A DNA stretch of 64,000 nt from Plotosus lineatus (lineage: Eukaryota; Chordata; Actinopteri; Siluriformes; Plotosidae), in NCBI GenBank assembly GCA_024760905.1, contig CM045729.1, forward strand, positions 83,753,550-83,817,549. Direction: 5' to 3'. The first letter of the stretch is position 1; every line of letters begins with the position of its first letter. Under the pieces are notes generated by a model. It did not search any database. It saw only the letters and a program-made list of their open reading frames with translations, and was not told the DNA's origin. This document shows positions 10,982 through 23,506 of the stretch, piece after piece. Both the position numbers and the translations under genes were made by a program.

Positions 10982-11364
10982 GTTTTCTCCCCAGCAGTGC
11001 AGGGTGTGGCTGAGGGGTGTGGCTAACCTACTTCTGGCTGAGTGCAGCAGTACACATCCGATCCCACCCCTCAATCAACTCATTATAAGGGCCAGTTGCA
11101 GCTTCAACTTACTGCCAGAAGATTGTTTCATCTCACTAGGTCAACACACCTTGTGTTCTCTCCTGGCTCTTGATCTTTGATCTATGGTCAGCCAGCTTTC
11201 CCAGCCACAGTCTCCAGTGATTGTTACTGTTATTTTCTTTGGTATCTCCAACGAGTTAATAAACCATACCTGTTGCACTGTTCATCATCTCGTGCATTCC
11301 TGGGTCCAACTGAAAGTTCCACTCCTTAACATCCCCATTAAATAGTCAACTCTTTCTTCAGAAA

Positions 11365-11625
11365 TGGCACTCATCTCAGCTGACTCTAGGTGAGGGCAGA
11401 GTACACCCTGAACAGTTTGAAAGGCTCTTGCAGGACAAAAACACACTGACAGCTATGCCGCCTACTGTTAATTAATGTGAGCAAAGGTTATTTTACTTGA
11501 ACCTCGCCACAGGATGTTAGAGACATGGCCAGCCTTGATAATCCAGTTATGAGCACTGAAGGGACAACACTGGCAACTCACTGATAGTGGGGCTTGAGCC
11601 CCTGACCTTTGGAGCAAGGAAAATA
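11365..11625 (-). mobile_element. tRNA-derived SINE, subtype A, partial minus copy
   Basis: Minus strand keeps the subtype A body and part of the tail (CTCACCTAGAGTCAGCTGAG, CAGGGTGTACTCTGCCC-like block, GCCATGTCTCTAACATC) and the box-B region TCAAGCCCC. The 3' end is degraded. Confidence 0.7.
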
Positions 11626-11735
11626 TTTTTTCTTTAAATACAAAAAATAACAAAGAGATGACTTACTGATTCCAGATGGAAGATGAAGAACAATGTTGTT
11701 ATATGCAATCTTGTTTATTTATTTATGGAAAAAAG

Positions 11736-12080
11736 TTCAGTTCATTTTCTGTAACCGCTTCATGCTAATTAGGGTTGCAGGGAGGCTGGTGCCCATCCCA
11801 GCCAACTCAGAGTGAGGGCAGAGTACACCCTGGACAGCTTGCCAGGCCATCACAGGGCGGAAACACGCTGACGGCTTTTCAGCCTACTCTTGTCGAAAGT
11901 CAGCAATGGTTCTTTTACATGAACCTCTCACCATAGACAGTGAGAGACATGGCCGGCCTTTGATAACCAGTTAGCTGCACTGGGGGGGGACAGTGACAAC
12001 CTTGTGGAGATTGGGACTCGAACCCCCAACCTTTGGATCAGCAATCCGGCACCTTATACCACTAGACCACCACTGCCCCT
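11736..12080 (-). mobile_element. tRNA-derived SINE, subtype A, with short TSD
   Basis: A nearly complete minus-strand copy. The head has GGGCAGTGGTGGTCTAGTGG and the box B GGGGGTTCGAGTCCC. The body has CATGTCTCTCACTGTCTATG. The tail has GTCCAGGGTGTACTCTGCCC and CCTAATTAGCATGAAGCGG, ending near AGAAAATGAA. It is flanked by TGGAAAAAAG at 11726-11735 and 12081-12090, followed by a shared T, giving a 10-11-base target duplication. Confidence 0.92.
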
Positions 12081-12182
12081 TGGAAAAAAGTGATTTAATA
12101 ATAATTAAACAATATAAATTAACATATGTTTACTCAGCAAACAAAAAGATATGAAGAACAATGTATATTTCAATGGAAGAAA

Positions 12183-12745
12183 AAAAAATACAACACCCTA
12201 CCCCCTAATAACTCGTGTTACCCTTTTTGGCTGAAATAACTTCAGTGAGAGAGACAGAGAGACTTCTAGTAGTCTCTGCAATCAATCTGAGGAAATGTTG
12301 CCCCAGTCCTCAGTTCAGAATTATTTCAACTGTGAGACGGATTTCTTGCATGCACGGCATGTTTCACTTCACTTCACTAGATCTCAATGGGGTTAAGATC
12401 TGGGATTTGACTGGGCCATTCCAGCACTCTCCATATCTTGGATTCCATCCAGTCCTTGGTGGACTTACTGATATGTTTTGGATCATTGTCATGTTGAAGT
12501 GTCCAGTTCAGGTTTATTTTTTACAGGTGGTTTCATGTGTTTTCCAAGCACTCTCTGATACACAGTAGAATTCCCGGTGGATTCTATGATGGTGAGATGT
12601 CCAGGTCATGGTGTGACACAACATCCCTCAACCATCACGCTTTTACCTCCATGTTTCACAGTTGGTATAAGGCTCTTTCCCTGGAATGCTGAACATCTGT
12701 TTCTCTCCAGATTAGCTGTGATTCACTGTGGCACAAGCTGCTATT
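12183..12745 (-). mobile_element. Decayed Tc1-like transposase fragment
   Basis: The minus strand retains the catalytic-core region of a Tc1/mariner transposase: [16 protein letters not shown], then [15 protein letters not shown], covering the second aspartate and the D34E-type spacing. Surrounding frames are broken and no inverted terminal repeats were found. Old and inactive. Confidence 0.8.
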
Positions 12746-12825
12746 GCAAACCAATCACAGTTTGAGGTATCCACTGTTTGTTCTCTTTTCCAGCCAATAC
12801 TGTTCTTATTGATATATAAAGTGGA

Positions 12826-12930
12826 AAAGATAAGATAAGATAAGATAAGATACAGCTTTATTAATCTCACAATGGAGAAATTCACTGTTACAGGCTCTTG
12901 AGGTACTATCAGTAGGGGGTGCAAAAATAG
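12826..12930 (-). mobile_element. LINE 3'-end fragment with (GATAA) tail
   Basis: (AAGAT)n at 12826-12851 leads into TACAGCTTTATTAATCTCAC and AATGGAGAAATTCACTGTTA. This is the reverse of a 3' end common to fish CR1/L2-group LINEs, in which TTTATT, CCCAC-like and GGGGAAATT blocks precede a short tandem tail. The family assignment is approximate. Confidence 0.5.
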
Positions 12931-13059
12931 ATACAAGTACGAACATACACACACACATATATATTATATAAGTAAATAAATAAATAGATACATAAATAGT
13001 ATAAATTACTAAACAATAAAAGAAAAGAAAAGAATGGAGCAACTTTATAGATTGGCCTA

Positions 13060-13761
13060 TAAAAGAGTCATGTGATTACCCCATGTATTATTAGAGCAAG
13101 ACAAATAGAAATAGGCAACATTTCAGAGATGTTTATTTTAACCTAGAATAATGTAACACAAATACAGACAATTGCTCAACAAAAGTTATCTTCATAAAAA
13201 TGATTGAAGACAAAGACCTTGATAATTGCATATCCTTAGTCATTTAACTTATCCCATTGTTATTGGAACAATTTCTAACCAGGAACATTTCCTGTTATTT
13301 AAAAATGGTTTCATAATTCTAATATATTTGCCCTGCCTTGTTGAACTTAATATCAAATATTTCTGAGAAGTTCCCTGTCCATATCCAAAAAGCAAAACAT
13401 TTCTAATTGTATCACATGATCAGTTCATCACAGTCTGCACCATTCTCATTTATAGTCTTGGTATTAGTATTATTTTCTTAATATTTTGACAAGTATGATC
13501 AACAAATAGCAACAAAACATCACATCTTGAATACTCTTGTTCTGCCTGGATTTTTAACGTGACACACTAATGGCATGATACACTGAAAAATGCATATCTG
13601 AAAAACTATTTTTACTGATTGTAATACAAAATGCAATTTCAATGCTTGTTCCTCATACAGTATTTACTAACAACACTATTTACATCTTTTGCATTGTTTT
13701 TTTTTAATGTTTGATTGTTATTATAGGCATTTATATAGTGTTGAAAATGTATTTATTGATA
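13060..13761. other. AT-rich stretch, nothing recognised
   Basis: No coding block, RNA gene, terminal repeat or tandem array could be supported here. Confidence 0.6.
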
Positions 13762-14357
13762 TGTTAGGGACGTGTATATAACTGTGAGTGTGTAAACGGT
13801 GTATATTATTAGATTCAGAGTGTGCTGTAACTAGTGTCACATGTTATGACTCAGCTGTAAGGGGGTCTGGAACCTTCGAGATTGACCTAGTTGCGCATGC
13901 GCCCTGGGGCGGGTCAGGTTATTCAGAAACTTCGAGAATAGAATATTCTGGAACTTTGGCTAGGTTAAATTAAGGACCTGGTGCCGACTAGCTCCAGCCT
14001 CTTCCAGTCTATTCGGGTCTCTTCGGTGCGCAGATCCTCTAAGGAAACTCATCGCGGCGGCTCATCTCATCCATGATGGATCATGGAAACTTCATCAAAG
14101 TTTCGTCGTTCGGGACTTCATCACCAAAGTCCATCGTCCACGTTCACCCACAGCCAACACGAGGATTTTTATAATTTGTTTCTGTCCAACGCAGGATTCC
14201 AAGCCTTTCCCCACCAGCCGCTTCTAACATTACCTTGCTGCAGGTGCTTGGTGACTATGGGACCCTTTGTTTAATTTGTATTTTGTTGAGCTCTAAGATG
14301 TAAGTATTACTTTGCCTTGCCTTGTTGATATTATTAAATTGTATTTAGTTTACGTTG
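13762..14357 (+). mobile_element. LTR of an LTR retrotransposon, 3'-truncated
   Basis: Begins TGTTAGGGA, as LTRs begin with TG, and aligns along its length in reverse with 35353-36070. Shared blocks include GTGTGCTGTA, GACTCAGCTGT, GACCTAGTTGC, TTAAGGACCTG, GCCGACT, CTCTTCGG and GGACTT, ending TAGTTTACGTTGTGG. The TTAAATTAAGGACCTG stretch may be its core promoter region. A SINE begins at 14358, and the last roughly 50-60 bases of the LTR are absent. Confidence 0.75.
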
Positions 14358-14692
14358 TGGGGGCAGTGGTGGTCTAGTGGTATAGGGCACTGGATCGCTG
14401 ATCCAAAGTTTGGGGTTCAAGTCCCACTCTCCACAGGGTTGTCACTGGCTTATCAAAGGCGGGCCATGTCTCTCACTGTCTATGGAGAGAGGCATGTAAA
14501 AGAACCATTGCTGACTTTCGTAAAGAGTAGGCTGCAAAGTCGTCAGCGTGGTTTCTGTCCCTTGCTAAAAAGGGTTGTGACAGGAAGAGCATCTGAAGTA
14601 AAAAAGTATGCCAAATCAAACGTGCGAATCAGATGATTCGTTGTGGCGACTCCCGAGTAAAAGGGAAAAAGCCGAAAGGAAGACAGACTGAG
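14358..14692 (+). mobile_element. tRNA-derived SINE, subtype B (RTE tail)
   Basis: Head GGGCAGTGGTGGTCTAGTGG and box B GGGGTTCAAGTCCC, then the same body as subtype A (CATGTCTCTCACTGTCTATG, CCATTGCTGACTTTCG). After GTCAGCGTGGTTTCTG the sequence switches to GGGTTGTGACAGGAAGAGCA (RTE 5'-UTR-like), then CAGATGATTCGTTGTGGCGA and CCGAAAGGAAG (RTE 3'-end-like). No target duplication is evident; it sits where the LTR at 13762 is broken off. Confidence 0.9.
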
Positions 14693-14699
14693 CTAATTT

Positions 14700-17167
14700 G
14701 TGTACAAATACATGCTGCAGTATACTTTTCTTTCATATATATTGTGCATATATACGGATATGTGAAGCTGTAGCCCTGTCAAACAAGCTAATGTAAACTA
14801 TCAATTGGATTTTAGCAGATTGGAAATTTGAAATGTAAGTAGAACCACCTGATAATAAAAATATACATATGTTCACATACCAGAGAAGAGATTGGAAGGC
14901 TTACCTTCCATTTCCCTTTTTCCCCTCCAACAAGTGACCTGAATTTACTGGTGTGGCACCACCTAGTAACACTTCGGTTTCCACAACAGCCTCTTATCTT
15001 CAGTCAAACTGTCTCGAGCTGAACAATCCAACCAAAATCTTTGCACATTCTCTGCAAGCTAAACTGGAGGTATAAGTTGTAAATTATGCACCCAATATAT
15101 TGTCTGCAGACTGGCATAAGTCATACTGCCTGATACTCAGATCACCAGAGAGTTTCAAATGTTTACTAGTTACTGAGCAAAAAAGTAGTTCAGGAGCCTT
15201 TACATTCATGTTGCATTGGGTATATTTTGTGAGTTATTTATTATAGTCTCCGTACCCAAACATAACTGTAATTATACCATAAGAAATACCATCCAAGACA
15301 TTCCAAGCATTCAGCATCCTGAGGATACGCTACCGAGCTGTCCGTTATATTGGGAAAAAAAAAGAACAACTTAAAGCCTTGTTTAAAAAATAATGAATCC
15401 AACAACAAGATCCATGTGAAATAGTGACTATTATTTTTCTCTCAAGTAATTATAAATTACAGGTTCTTATTTTGTCACTATATACATTTTCAGTAAATGC
15501 TGAAAGTTATGATTTGTGAACAATGGTTATTGCATTATGTCATGTTTTAAAACCATGGAATTGGTCCAATTTTTCCATGTCATTTGTTTTTCATTTGGTG
15601 TCATCACTGAAATCAAGGCAAAATCTACAAAACTAATTTTGTAGAAGGTAAAATGTTAATATGCTGTTTCCATGGAAGACATTAATTTTAAATCGCTTTA
15701 AAGTATGAAGCAAGTGCTGCATTCAAATAAAATGGTAATATTTGTTTAGAAATGTAACTGCTAAAATAACTGAAACTGTTTTAAACATTTTGTGATTACA
15801 TTTCCTGCCAGATCAGTCTGCTTAAATGTGTTTTTCTTTCTTCTGCAGGGATTTTTGAAGAAGAAACAAACTGAAAGATGGCTGTCGGAAGAGTTATACT
15901 TTAATGAGTTTGGAAGATAGCAGCTTGGAAAAAAAAAACACCATTACTGGTTACATTAAAACCATATACATAGTAACAGTTATGATGAAGTCTTTTTGCT
16001 AGTTAGCAATATATGCTACCCGAATAAGCGTAATATGTGATTTTTTTTTTTTTTTTTTTTTTTTTGTCATATCTGCAGAGCAATAGTTTTGTAAAACAAT
16101 CTAAATCTGTCCCAATACATTGTTATTCAACAGTCCAAAGTTCTGCCATACATTTGTTCATGGCACTAGCATGATGTAAGTTGTTTACACAGGGCAAAAT
16201 GTATGTTAGAAATTGATGCTGCTTTGTGAATTTCATGCAACTCTATAAACCCTTATGACAAATACTCTACTTGTGATTAAATACATTCAAATTAATTTTC
16301 CAGTATTTCTATTTTCAGAGTAATTTGTCATGAATTAACCAAAGCAATTTGTAGTGAGATTTCCTTTCAATATATCAAAAGTCACAAGGTCCAATCCACC
16401 CACTCCATGATACATGCAGACCCAGATGGCAAAAGACAGGCAGTCTACAGTGGGAAAAGGAAGGGGAAAAAGCAAGCAGGAAAAAAAAAAGAAAGCATGA
16501 AAACAGCACACCAGTTCAGGAAGCACAGGAAGCTGTAGTATTGGCTTCAAGTAGTACGCCGAGATCTAAAAAAGACAGTAATTACATGGTCATAAAAGAT
16601 GTTTGTGTAAATAGTTTAGTGCCAAAGCAGGTATTTATTTGTAATTTTCATGTTATATGTTTACAATTTACTGACTATAAAGGAATTTATCAAATGTTGA
16701 CGCAAGTGTTACCGCAAGTGTGAGTGAAATATTGTGGACATGATGTTAGTGTCCCTTGGCACACTGAGCCTACAGAGAACTTTCGGCAACAAAATTATCT
16801 AGTTCTGCTTTCGTTTGCAGAACTGGGAAACTAAAACATGCTTATATTAATATGTTCTATCTTTTCTACAAATAAAAGTGATGTATACTTGTGACTCTGT
16901 CTCTAAATTACATATGATAACAATATTTTAAGGTGATTTAAATATGATACTATATGAAACATTTTTAGCCTATAAATGTAATATAAACAAACAAAAAAAT
17001 ACATTTTTCAGAAGTTTTCACTTCTTGACTTTTCATTTATAAGATTACTTTGTCCATATAATGATTTTGAAATTTTGATAGCTATGTCCCACCCTAGATT
17101 CATCATTTCTGAATTAACCCTTAAAAGTTCATCACAGACCAAGAAGAAATTTAAATGATCTATAAGC
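14700..17167. other. Long AT-rich interval, no gene supported
   Basis: Contains poly-A and poly-T runs (for example 16040-16066) but no recognisable transposon or long coding block. The only gene-like hint is a good acceptor at about 15849 (pyrimidine tract then CTGCAG) followed by a short open stretch to a stop near 15920. That is too little to call an exon. Confidence 0.6.
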
Positions 17168-17181
17168 ATGTTCTGAAAAAC

Positions 17182-19594
17182 ATCGCTCGTTGTCTTGGGA
17201 GACTTCAACGCCCATGTGGGCAACAATAGTGTGACCTGGAAGGGTGTGATCGGTAGGTACGGCCTCTCCAGTCTGAATCCGAATGGTGTTTCGTTGTTTG
17301 ACTTCTGTGCTCGTCATAGTTTGTCTATCACGAACACCATGTTCGAACATAAGGGTGTCCATAAGTGCACTTGGCACCAGGACACCCTAGGTCGCAGTTC
17401 GATGATTGACTTTGTAGTCGTGTCATCGGACTTGCGACCATATGTTCTGGACACTCGGGTGAAGAGAGGAGCTGAGCTGTCTACCGATCACTACCTGGTG
17501 GTGAGTTGGCTTCGGTGGTGGGGGAGGTTGCCTTCCAGACCTGGCAGGCCCAAACGTGTAATCAGGGTCTGCTGGGAACGTTTGGCTGACTCCCCTGTCC
17601 GAGAGGCCTTTAACTCCCACCTCCGGCAGAGCTACAACCACGTTCCGGAGGAGGCAGGGGACATGGAATCCGAATGGGCCATGTTTCGTGCCTCCATTGC
17701 TGAGGCGGCAGCCCATAGCTGTGGCTGTAAGATCGTCGGTGCTTGTCGTGGCGGTAATCCCCGAACCCAATGGTGGACACCTGCGGTGAAGGGGGCTGTC
17801 CAGCTGAAGAAGGAGGCCTATCGGGTTTTATTAGCCTGTGAGACTCCTGAGGCAGCAAACGTGCTGCAGCCGAGGCTGTCGCAGATGCAAAATCTCGGGC
17901 GTGGGAGGAGTTCGGTGAAGGCCTGGAGAGTGATTATCGGTTGGCCTCAAAAAGGTTCTGGGCCACCATCCGACGCCTCAGGAGGGGGAAGCAGTTCTTC
18001 ACAAACACTGTTTTGACTGGGGATGTTGTTGAGAGGTGGAGGGAATACTTTGAGGACCTCCTCAATCCCACCAACATGCCCTCCGTGGAAGAGTAAGACC
18101 CAGGGGGTTCGGGTGAGGGTCCGCCCATCACTGGAGTGGAGGTCACTGAGGTTGTCAAAAAGCTCCTCGGTGGTCGAGCTCCGGGGTTGGACGAGATCCA
18201 CCCGGAATATCTCAGGGCTCTGGATGTTGTAGGACTGTCTTGGTTTACACATCTCTGCAACATCGCGTGGTCATCAGGGGCTGTACCTCTGGATTGGCAA
18301 ACTGGGGTGGTGGTCCCAATCTTTAAGAAGGGGGACCGGAGGGTGTGTTCCAATTATTGGGGAATTACACTCCTCAGCCTACCTGGGAAAGTACTAGAGA
18401 GGAGGATCCGACCGATAGTTGAACCTCGGATTCAGGAGGAACAATGTGTTTTTCGTCCTGGCCGCAGCACTCTTGACCAACTCTATACGCTCCACAGGAT
18501 TCTGGAGGGGGCATGGGAGTTTGCCCAATCTGTCCACATGTGCTTTGTGGATTTGGAGAAGGCTTTCTACCGTGTCCCTCGAACGATCTTGTGGGGCGTG
18601 CTCCGAGAGTATCACCGGAGCCAGAGTTTGGTCCGTATTGGTAACAGAAGGTCGGATTCGTTTCCAGTGGGAGTTGGAGTCTGCCAAGGCTGTCCTTTGT
18701 CACCGATTCTGTTCATAATTTTTATGGACAGAATTTCTAGGCGCAGTCGAGGCGATGAGGGGTTCTGGTTTGGTGGCCATCGGATATCATCTCTGCTTTT
18801 TGTGGATGATGTTGTCCCGTTGGCTTCATCAAGTCGGGCCCTCCAGCTCTCATTGGAGCGATTCGCAGCTGAGTGCGAAGCAGCCGGGATGAAGATCAGT
18901 ACCTCCAAGTCCGAGGCCATGGTTCTCAGTCGGACAAGGGTGGAATGCACCCTCCGGGTCGGGAATGAGGTCTTGCCCCAAGTCGAGGAGTTTAAGTATC
19001 TTGGGGTCTTGTTTACGAGTGAGGGAAGGATGGAGCGAGAGATCGACAGACAGATTGCTGCAGCCTCTGCTGTTAAGCGGTGCCTGTACCGGTCCGTCGT
19101 GGTGAAGAAGGAGCTGAGCCGCAAGGCGAAGCTCTCAATTTACCAGTCGATCTACGTTCCAACCCTCATCTATGGTCACGAGCTTTGGGTAATGACCGAA
19201 AGAACAAGCTCACGGATACAAGCGGCTGAAATGAGCTTCCTTCGCCGGGTGGCGGGGTTCTCCCTTAGAGATAAGGTGAGAAGCTCCGCCATCCGGGGAG
19301 AGCTCGGAGTAGATCCGCTGCTCCTCCGCATTGAGAGGGGCCAGTTGAGGTGGCTCGGGCATCTGGTCAGAATGTCCCCCGGACGCCTCCCTGGTGTGGT
19401 GTTTTGGGCATGTCCAACCGGGAAGAGACCCCGGGGTCGACCTAGAACACGCTGGAGAGACTATGTCTCTCGGCTTGTCTGGGACCGCCTCGGTGTCCCC
19501 CCGGGAGAGTTGGAGGAAGTGGCTCGGGAGAGGGACGTCTGGACCTCTTTGCTGAGGTTGCTGCCCCCGCAACCCGACCCTGGACTAAGCGGAA

Positions 19595-19643
<49 letters not shown>
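17182..19643 (+). mobile_element. Rex3-type LINE (RTE clade), copy A, 14-bp TSD
   Basis: A 5'-truncated non-LTR retrotransposon. It opens inside the endonuclease (GDFNAHVG, 17198 on) with STDHYLVVSW near 17480, then a linker and the reverse transcriptase (VVVPIFKKGDRRVCSN, 18309 on; QGCPLSPILF, 18684 on). The sequence around 18296-18705 fits the standard teleost Rex3 primer region. It ends LRLLPPQPDPGLSGR and a (GAT)n tail, as Rex3 tails do. The flanks ATGTTCTGAAAAAC at 17168-17181 and 19641-19654 are a 14-base duplication. Compared with 57015-59241 it has small deletions near 17860, 18016 and 18608, a stop near 18096, and FVDD instead of FADD at 18799-18810, so it is inactive. Confidence 0.95.
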
Positions 19644-19659
19644 TTCTGAAAAACTGCAA

Positions 19660-20049
19660 GGCTGTTGGAATATATTTGCAGTAACAGAAAAAAAAGGGGG
19701 GGTGGTCTTGGGTTTGAGGCTCAAAGTTACAAACATCACCTTGCCTTGATATAACCCTGACCCACTGCAGCACAGTAAATAAACAGTGCCCATTGAGGCT
19801 GGAAAGGAATTACTGCACTTCTCCTGCGAAGGAACAACCCTTGAAGGGCAAGTGCATGGGGTGCTATAAGAATGAATCATTTAACCTTCTGAGTTAACAG
19901 TTATTGTGAACAGCCCTCAATGTGTCCTATGGTTCAGCGTGGAATTTTAAGATGTCAATCAACTGCCTGTGAAGGGCTTGTTCTCTATAATTAATCAATG
20001 ACTCCCTTAACTTCCTGTCCAGAGGCAACTTTCCTTTTTCTCTTTTCAT
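19660..20049. other. No feature recognised
   Basis: Unique-looking sequence between the Rex3 target duplication and the next LINE; nothing further supported. Confidence 0.5.
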
Positions 20050-21238
20050 CTTCTTCTTTTCCTGTCGAATTTTCAGGGGTCACCACAGTGAATCATCTGC
20101 CTCCATCTCACTCTGTCCTCTGCATTTTCTACTCTTACTACAACTACCTTCATGTCCTTCTTCACCATATCCGTAAATTTTCTCTTTGGTCTTCCTCTAG
20201 GCCTTTTGCCTGGTAGTTTCAACCTCAGCATCCTACTACCAATGTACTCACTATCCCTCCTCTGTGTATGTACACACCATCTCAATCTAGCCTCTCTGAC
20301 TTTGAGTCCAAAACCTTTTACATGTGCTGTCCCTTTGATGTACTCATTCCTGATCCTATCCATCCTCATTACTCCCAAAGCGAACCTCAACATTTTCATC
20401 TTTGCTACCTCAAGCTCTGCCTCCTGTCTTTTCCCCAGGGCCACTGTTTCTAAACCATACTACATCGCTGGCCTCAACACCGTCTTGTACACTTTTCCTT
20501 TCATTCTTGCCGATACCTTCCTATCACACATCACACCGGACACTTTTCTCCAACCATTCCAACCTGTCTACACATGCCTCTTCTCCTCTTTTCCACACTC
20601 TCCATTGCTCTGGATTGTTGAGCCGATGTACTTAAAGTCCTCCACCTTCTTTATCTCTGCTCCCTGTAAACCTCACAGTTCCTATTGGGTCCTTGTCATT
20701 CACACACATGTATTCTTGTAGGCTAACCTTCATTTCTCTCCTTTCCACAGCATACCTCCACATCTCTAGATTTTCCTGCTCTCACTACAGATCACAATGT
20801 CATCTGCAAACATCATAGTCCATGGAGATTCTTGTCTAACCTCGTCTGCCAGCCTGTCCATCACCATAGCAAATAAGAAGGGGCTCAGAGCTTACCCTTG
20901 ATGCAGTCCCACCTCCACCTTGAACTCTCCTGTCACACTGACAGCACACCTCACCACTGTCTTACATCTCTCATACATGTCCTACACCACTCTAACATAC
21001 TTCTCTGCCACCCCAGACTTACCTCTCGGATACCCCAGTTCCTCTCTCGGCACCTTGCCATATGCTTGCTCCAGATCCACAAAGGCACAATGTAGCTCCC
21101 TCAGGCCTTCGCTGTACTTCTCTATTAACACCCTCAAAGCAAACACTGCATCTGTGGTGCTTTTTCTTGGCATGAAACCAAACTGTTGTTCACAAATGCT
21201 GACCTCTGCCCTTAGTCTAGCTTCCACTATTCTTCCTT
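20050..21238 (-). mobile_element. RTE-clade LINE, 5'-truncated, copy 3
   Basis: On the minus strand it encodes reverse transcriptase and C-terminal parts: EQQFGFMPRKSTTDAVFALR, MFADDIV-like core near 20805, [10 protein letters not shown] and the end RWRQMIHCGDP. The 3' end (CTTCTTC in plus orientation) is at 20050 and the 5' break is at about 21238. A piece around the top of the palm is disrupted and there are frameshifts, so it is inactive. Confidence 0.93.
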
Positions 21239-21239
21239 T

Positions 21240-21880
21240 TTACCATTACATCCCTTGCTAAATATTATTGCAGAGAGTTGTTACTCAAGAGCTCAAGAGC
21301 ATAAGATGAAACCTGACTTCATCAAACTTTGTGGTCAGTTCTTGTCCACAGAATTAATTAACATGATTTTAGCTGGCCTTATCTATAGTAAAATCTACAG
21401 TATACCTCATCTCTGAAATACATGTTGTAAACCGAAGTCAACCAGCCTCTCCCTGAAACTGTCCAAGTATCGCCTCTGCCTTGCTAAAAAGGTACATAAT
21501 ATTTATGAACAAGAATGTAATTAACCAGCTAAAGCACAGCCAAATATTCTTTACATTATAAAGTTTTATGTTGATAGTACTGTTATGGTCACTTTTCTGT
21601 ATTTTTATTTATTTATTTATTTATTTTTAATCCTAATCAAATTCATTTATAATTGTAATTGTCCGGCCAAGTTTGCACCTTGTGTCTGTAGCTGCATGAG
21701 AGTCTCTTCATCTCCTTAAACAAAGGGTGGATATGGTTGATATATTGGCTTGGCCTTATATTTTTCAAGGTCATGACTTTGTACAGGTGGTGTTAGTCCT
21801 TCAAGGTTATATATGACAATACTCTGCAGCATGTTTTTTGATTTAAGATGACCTGATGAAACTGATGAAGTGGACCATGA
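21240..21880. other. No feature recognised
   Basis: AT-rich interval with a short (TTTA)n near 21605; no coding or repeat family identified. Confidence 0.5.
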
Positions 21881-21882
21881 TT

Positions 21883-22085
21883 TACATTTATGGTAGACAC
21901 CCTTACTCAAAGTGATTTGAATTTTCTGTAATTTAAACAACTGAGCAGTTGAGGGTTAAGGTCCATGCTCAAGGGCCCAATGGTGGCAGATTGTGGGACT
22001 GGGGCTGGAGACCTTGATTTTCTGATTATTACTGTTTTATACTCCAAATAACTAACCTTAACCTTATCCACTAAGCTACCATGAG
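21883..22085 (-). mobile_element. tRNA-derived SINE with teleost-type 3' tail
   Basis: In plus orientation the tail TTTACATTTATGGTAGACAC, CCTTACTCAAAGTGATTTGA comes first, then CAACTGAGCAGTTGAGGGTT, CTCAAGGGCCCAATGGTGGC and the degenerate head up to CCACTAAGCTACCAT. This order is the reverse of a SINE common in fish whose 3' end reads like GGATAAGGGCGTCTGCCAAA. Diverged. Confidence 0.75.
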
Positions 22086-22350
22086 GACAGACTCAATGAA
22101 ACAAGCATGAAACCTTTCCAGAAATATATTAGCAATGTCAAACATTGTGTAAATATGAAACTTGTAATGAAAATAATTACATTACAAAAATAAATAAATA
22201 CAAATTTGATGATGGAAAACTTAACTTCCTATCATTGTCAGTCACAATACATTTGTAATGTTGCATAATTTAAAGAGTTTGGTAAAAAAAAAAAAATAAA
22301 TAAAAAAAAATAAAAAATCACACCAGGAGTAGTGACAAGCACCCCCTCCC

Positions 22351-22365
<15 letters not shown>

Positions 22366-22430
<65 letters not shown>
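22366..22430. repeat. (TA)n microsatellite
   Basis: About 32 TA units preceded by a poly-A run. Confidence 0.98.
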
Positions 22431-22434
<4 letters not shown>

Positions 22435-22559
22435 ATTTCTGTAATGATATTCAAAAAAAGAAAATATCCCAGTATACTGTTTTGTTGTCGTCCCCCTTGA
22501 AGGTCAGGATTAGGGCCACTTCTACTAAATATTAAGATGGGAAACAAAACAGACATTGA

Positions 22560-22990
22560 AAGGTCCGGTGGAAAGAGAAATCTCTAAGTTTAAGATGTTT
22601 GGGTCTCAAGGAAGAACATTTCTAAGACACAAAATAAAAGAAAACTTACTGGAAAAAGTGCTTGTATGATGCATGATGGTCTGGGGGTGCTTTGCAGATG
22701 ATAAAATAAGATATTTGTACAGGGTAAAAGGGTTATTGAAAACAAAAATTCTATCACCTCATTTTGCAATGCCATATCATACCCTGTGGATGGGCATGAT
22801 TGGACCCACTTTCCTCCTGCAGCAGGACAATGACACAAAACACGCCAAACTATACAAGAACTGTATAAGGGACAAGTTAGCTGGTATTCTGTCAATAATA
22901 CAACGGCTGGTGTAGTCACTGGATCTCAACCCAATTGAACTTAACTTGCCCATCAAGCCAGTTCCACTGGTTCAGGAAGCATGAGATAAG
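22560..22990 (+). mobile_element. Decayed Tc1-like transposase fragment
   Basis: The plus strand reads MMVWGCFADDK, YRVKG, then LLQQDNDTKHAKLYKN, a stop at 22915, and SLDLNPIEL. These match the catalytic-core layout of Tc1-like transposases (VWG block, second aspartate in QQDND, and the SPDLNPIE block). Upstream N-terminal and terminal repeats are not recognisable. Confidence 0.8.
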
Positions 22991-23268
22991 ATTTTCTATT
23001 TTATTTAGTCAAATTGAAGCTAGAATGGCAAATGTCTGCAAGGGAGTACTAGCTGCAAATGGTGCATTTTTAACTAAAGCAAAGTTATAACTTTTAACCT
23101 TGTTGATGTCTTGAATGTAACTCATTCATTTTGCAACTCATTTACTAAATGTAAGTAAGTTTTTATGGATAATGTGGAATTTTGAATAGTAGTGAAGCTC
23201 ATCAGTTCATAGTAGGGCCAATAGAGGGATGAACTTCACAGTCACACCAAAAGTGTGAAAAGGAAATT

Positions 23269-23271
<3 letters not shown>

Positions 23272-23350
<79 letters not shown>
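23272..23350. repeat. (TA)n microsatellite
   Basis: About 39 TA units, uninterrupted. Confidence 0.98.
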
Positions 23351-23352
<2 letters not shown>

Positions 23353-23506
23353 GTGCTTGTCTTTGGACTGTTGGAGGAAACTAGTGAATCTGGTGAGGAA
23401 AAAGGGCAGAACATGAAATCTCCACAGACAGTAAGTCGCTGAACCCGGGACCCAAACTCTGCTTGCTGTGAGGCAAACATGCTACAACAAAGTAATGGAA
23501 CAACTG

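Noticed and set aside
15849..15925. Strong splice acceptor followed by a short open stretch (FLKKKQTERWLSEELYFNEFG)
   Set aside because: No upstream exon, no recognisable protein and only about 25 codons; one good acceptor in AT-rich DNA is expected by chance.
19585..19773. Minus-strand frames giving poly-serine or poly-histidine stretches
   Set aside because: They are translations of the (GAT)n tail of Rex3, not genes.
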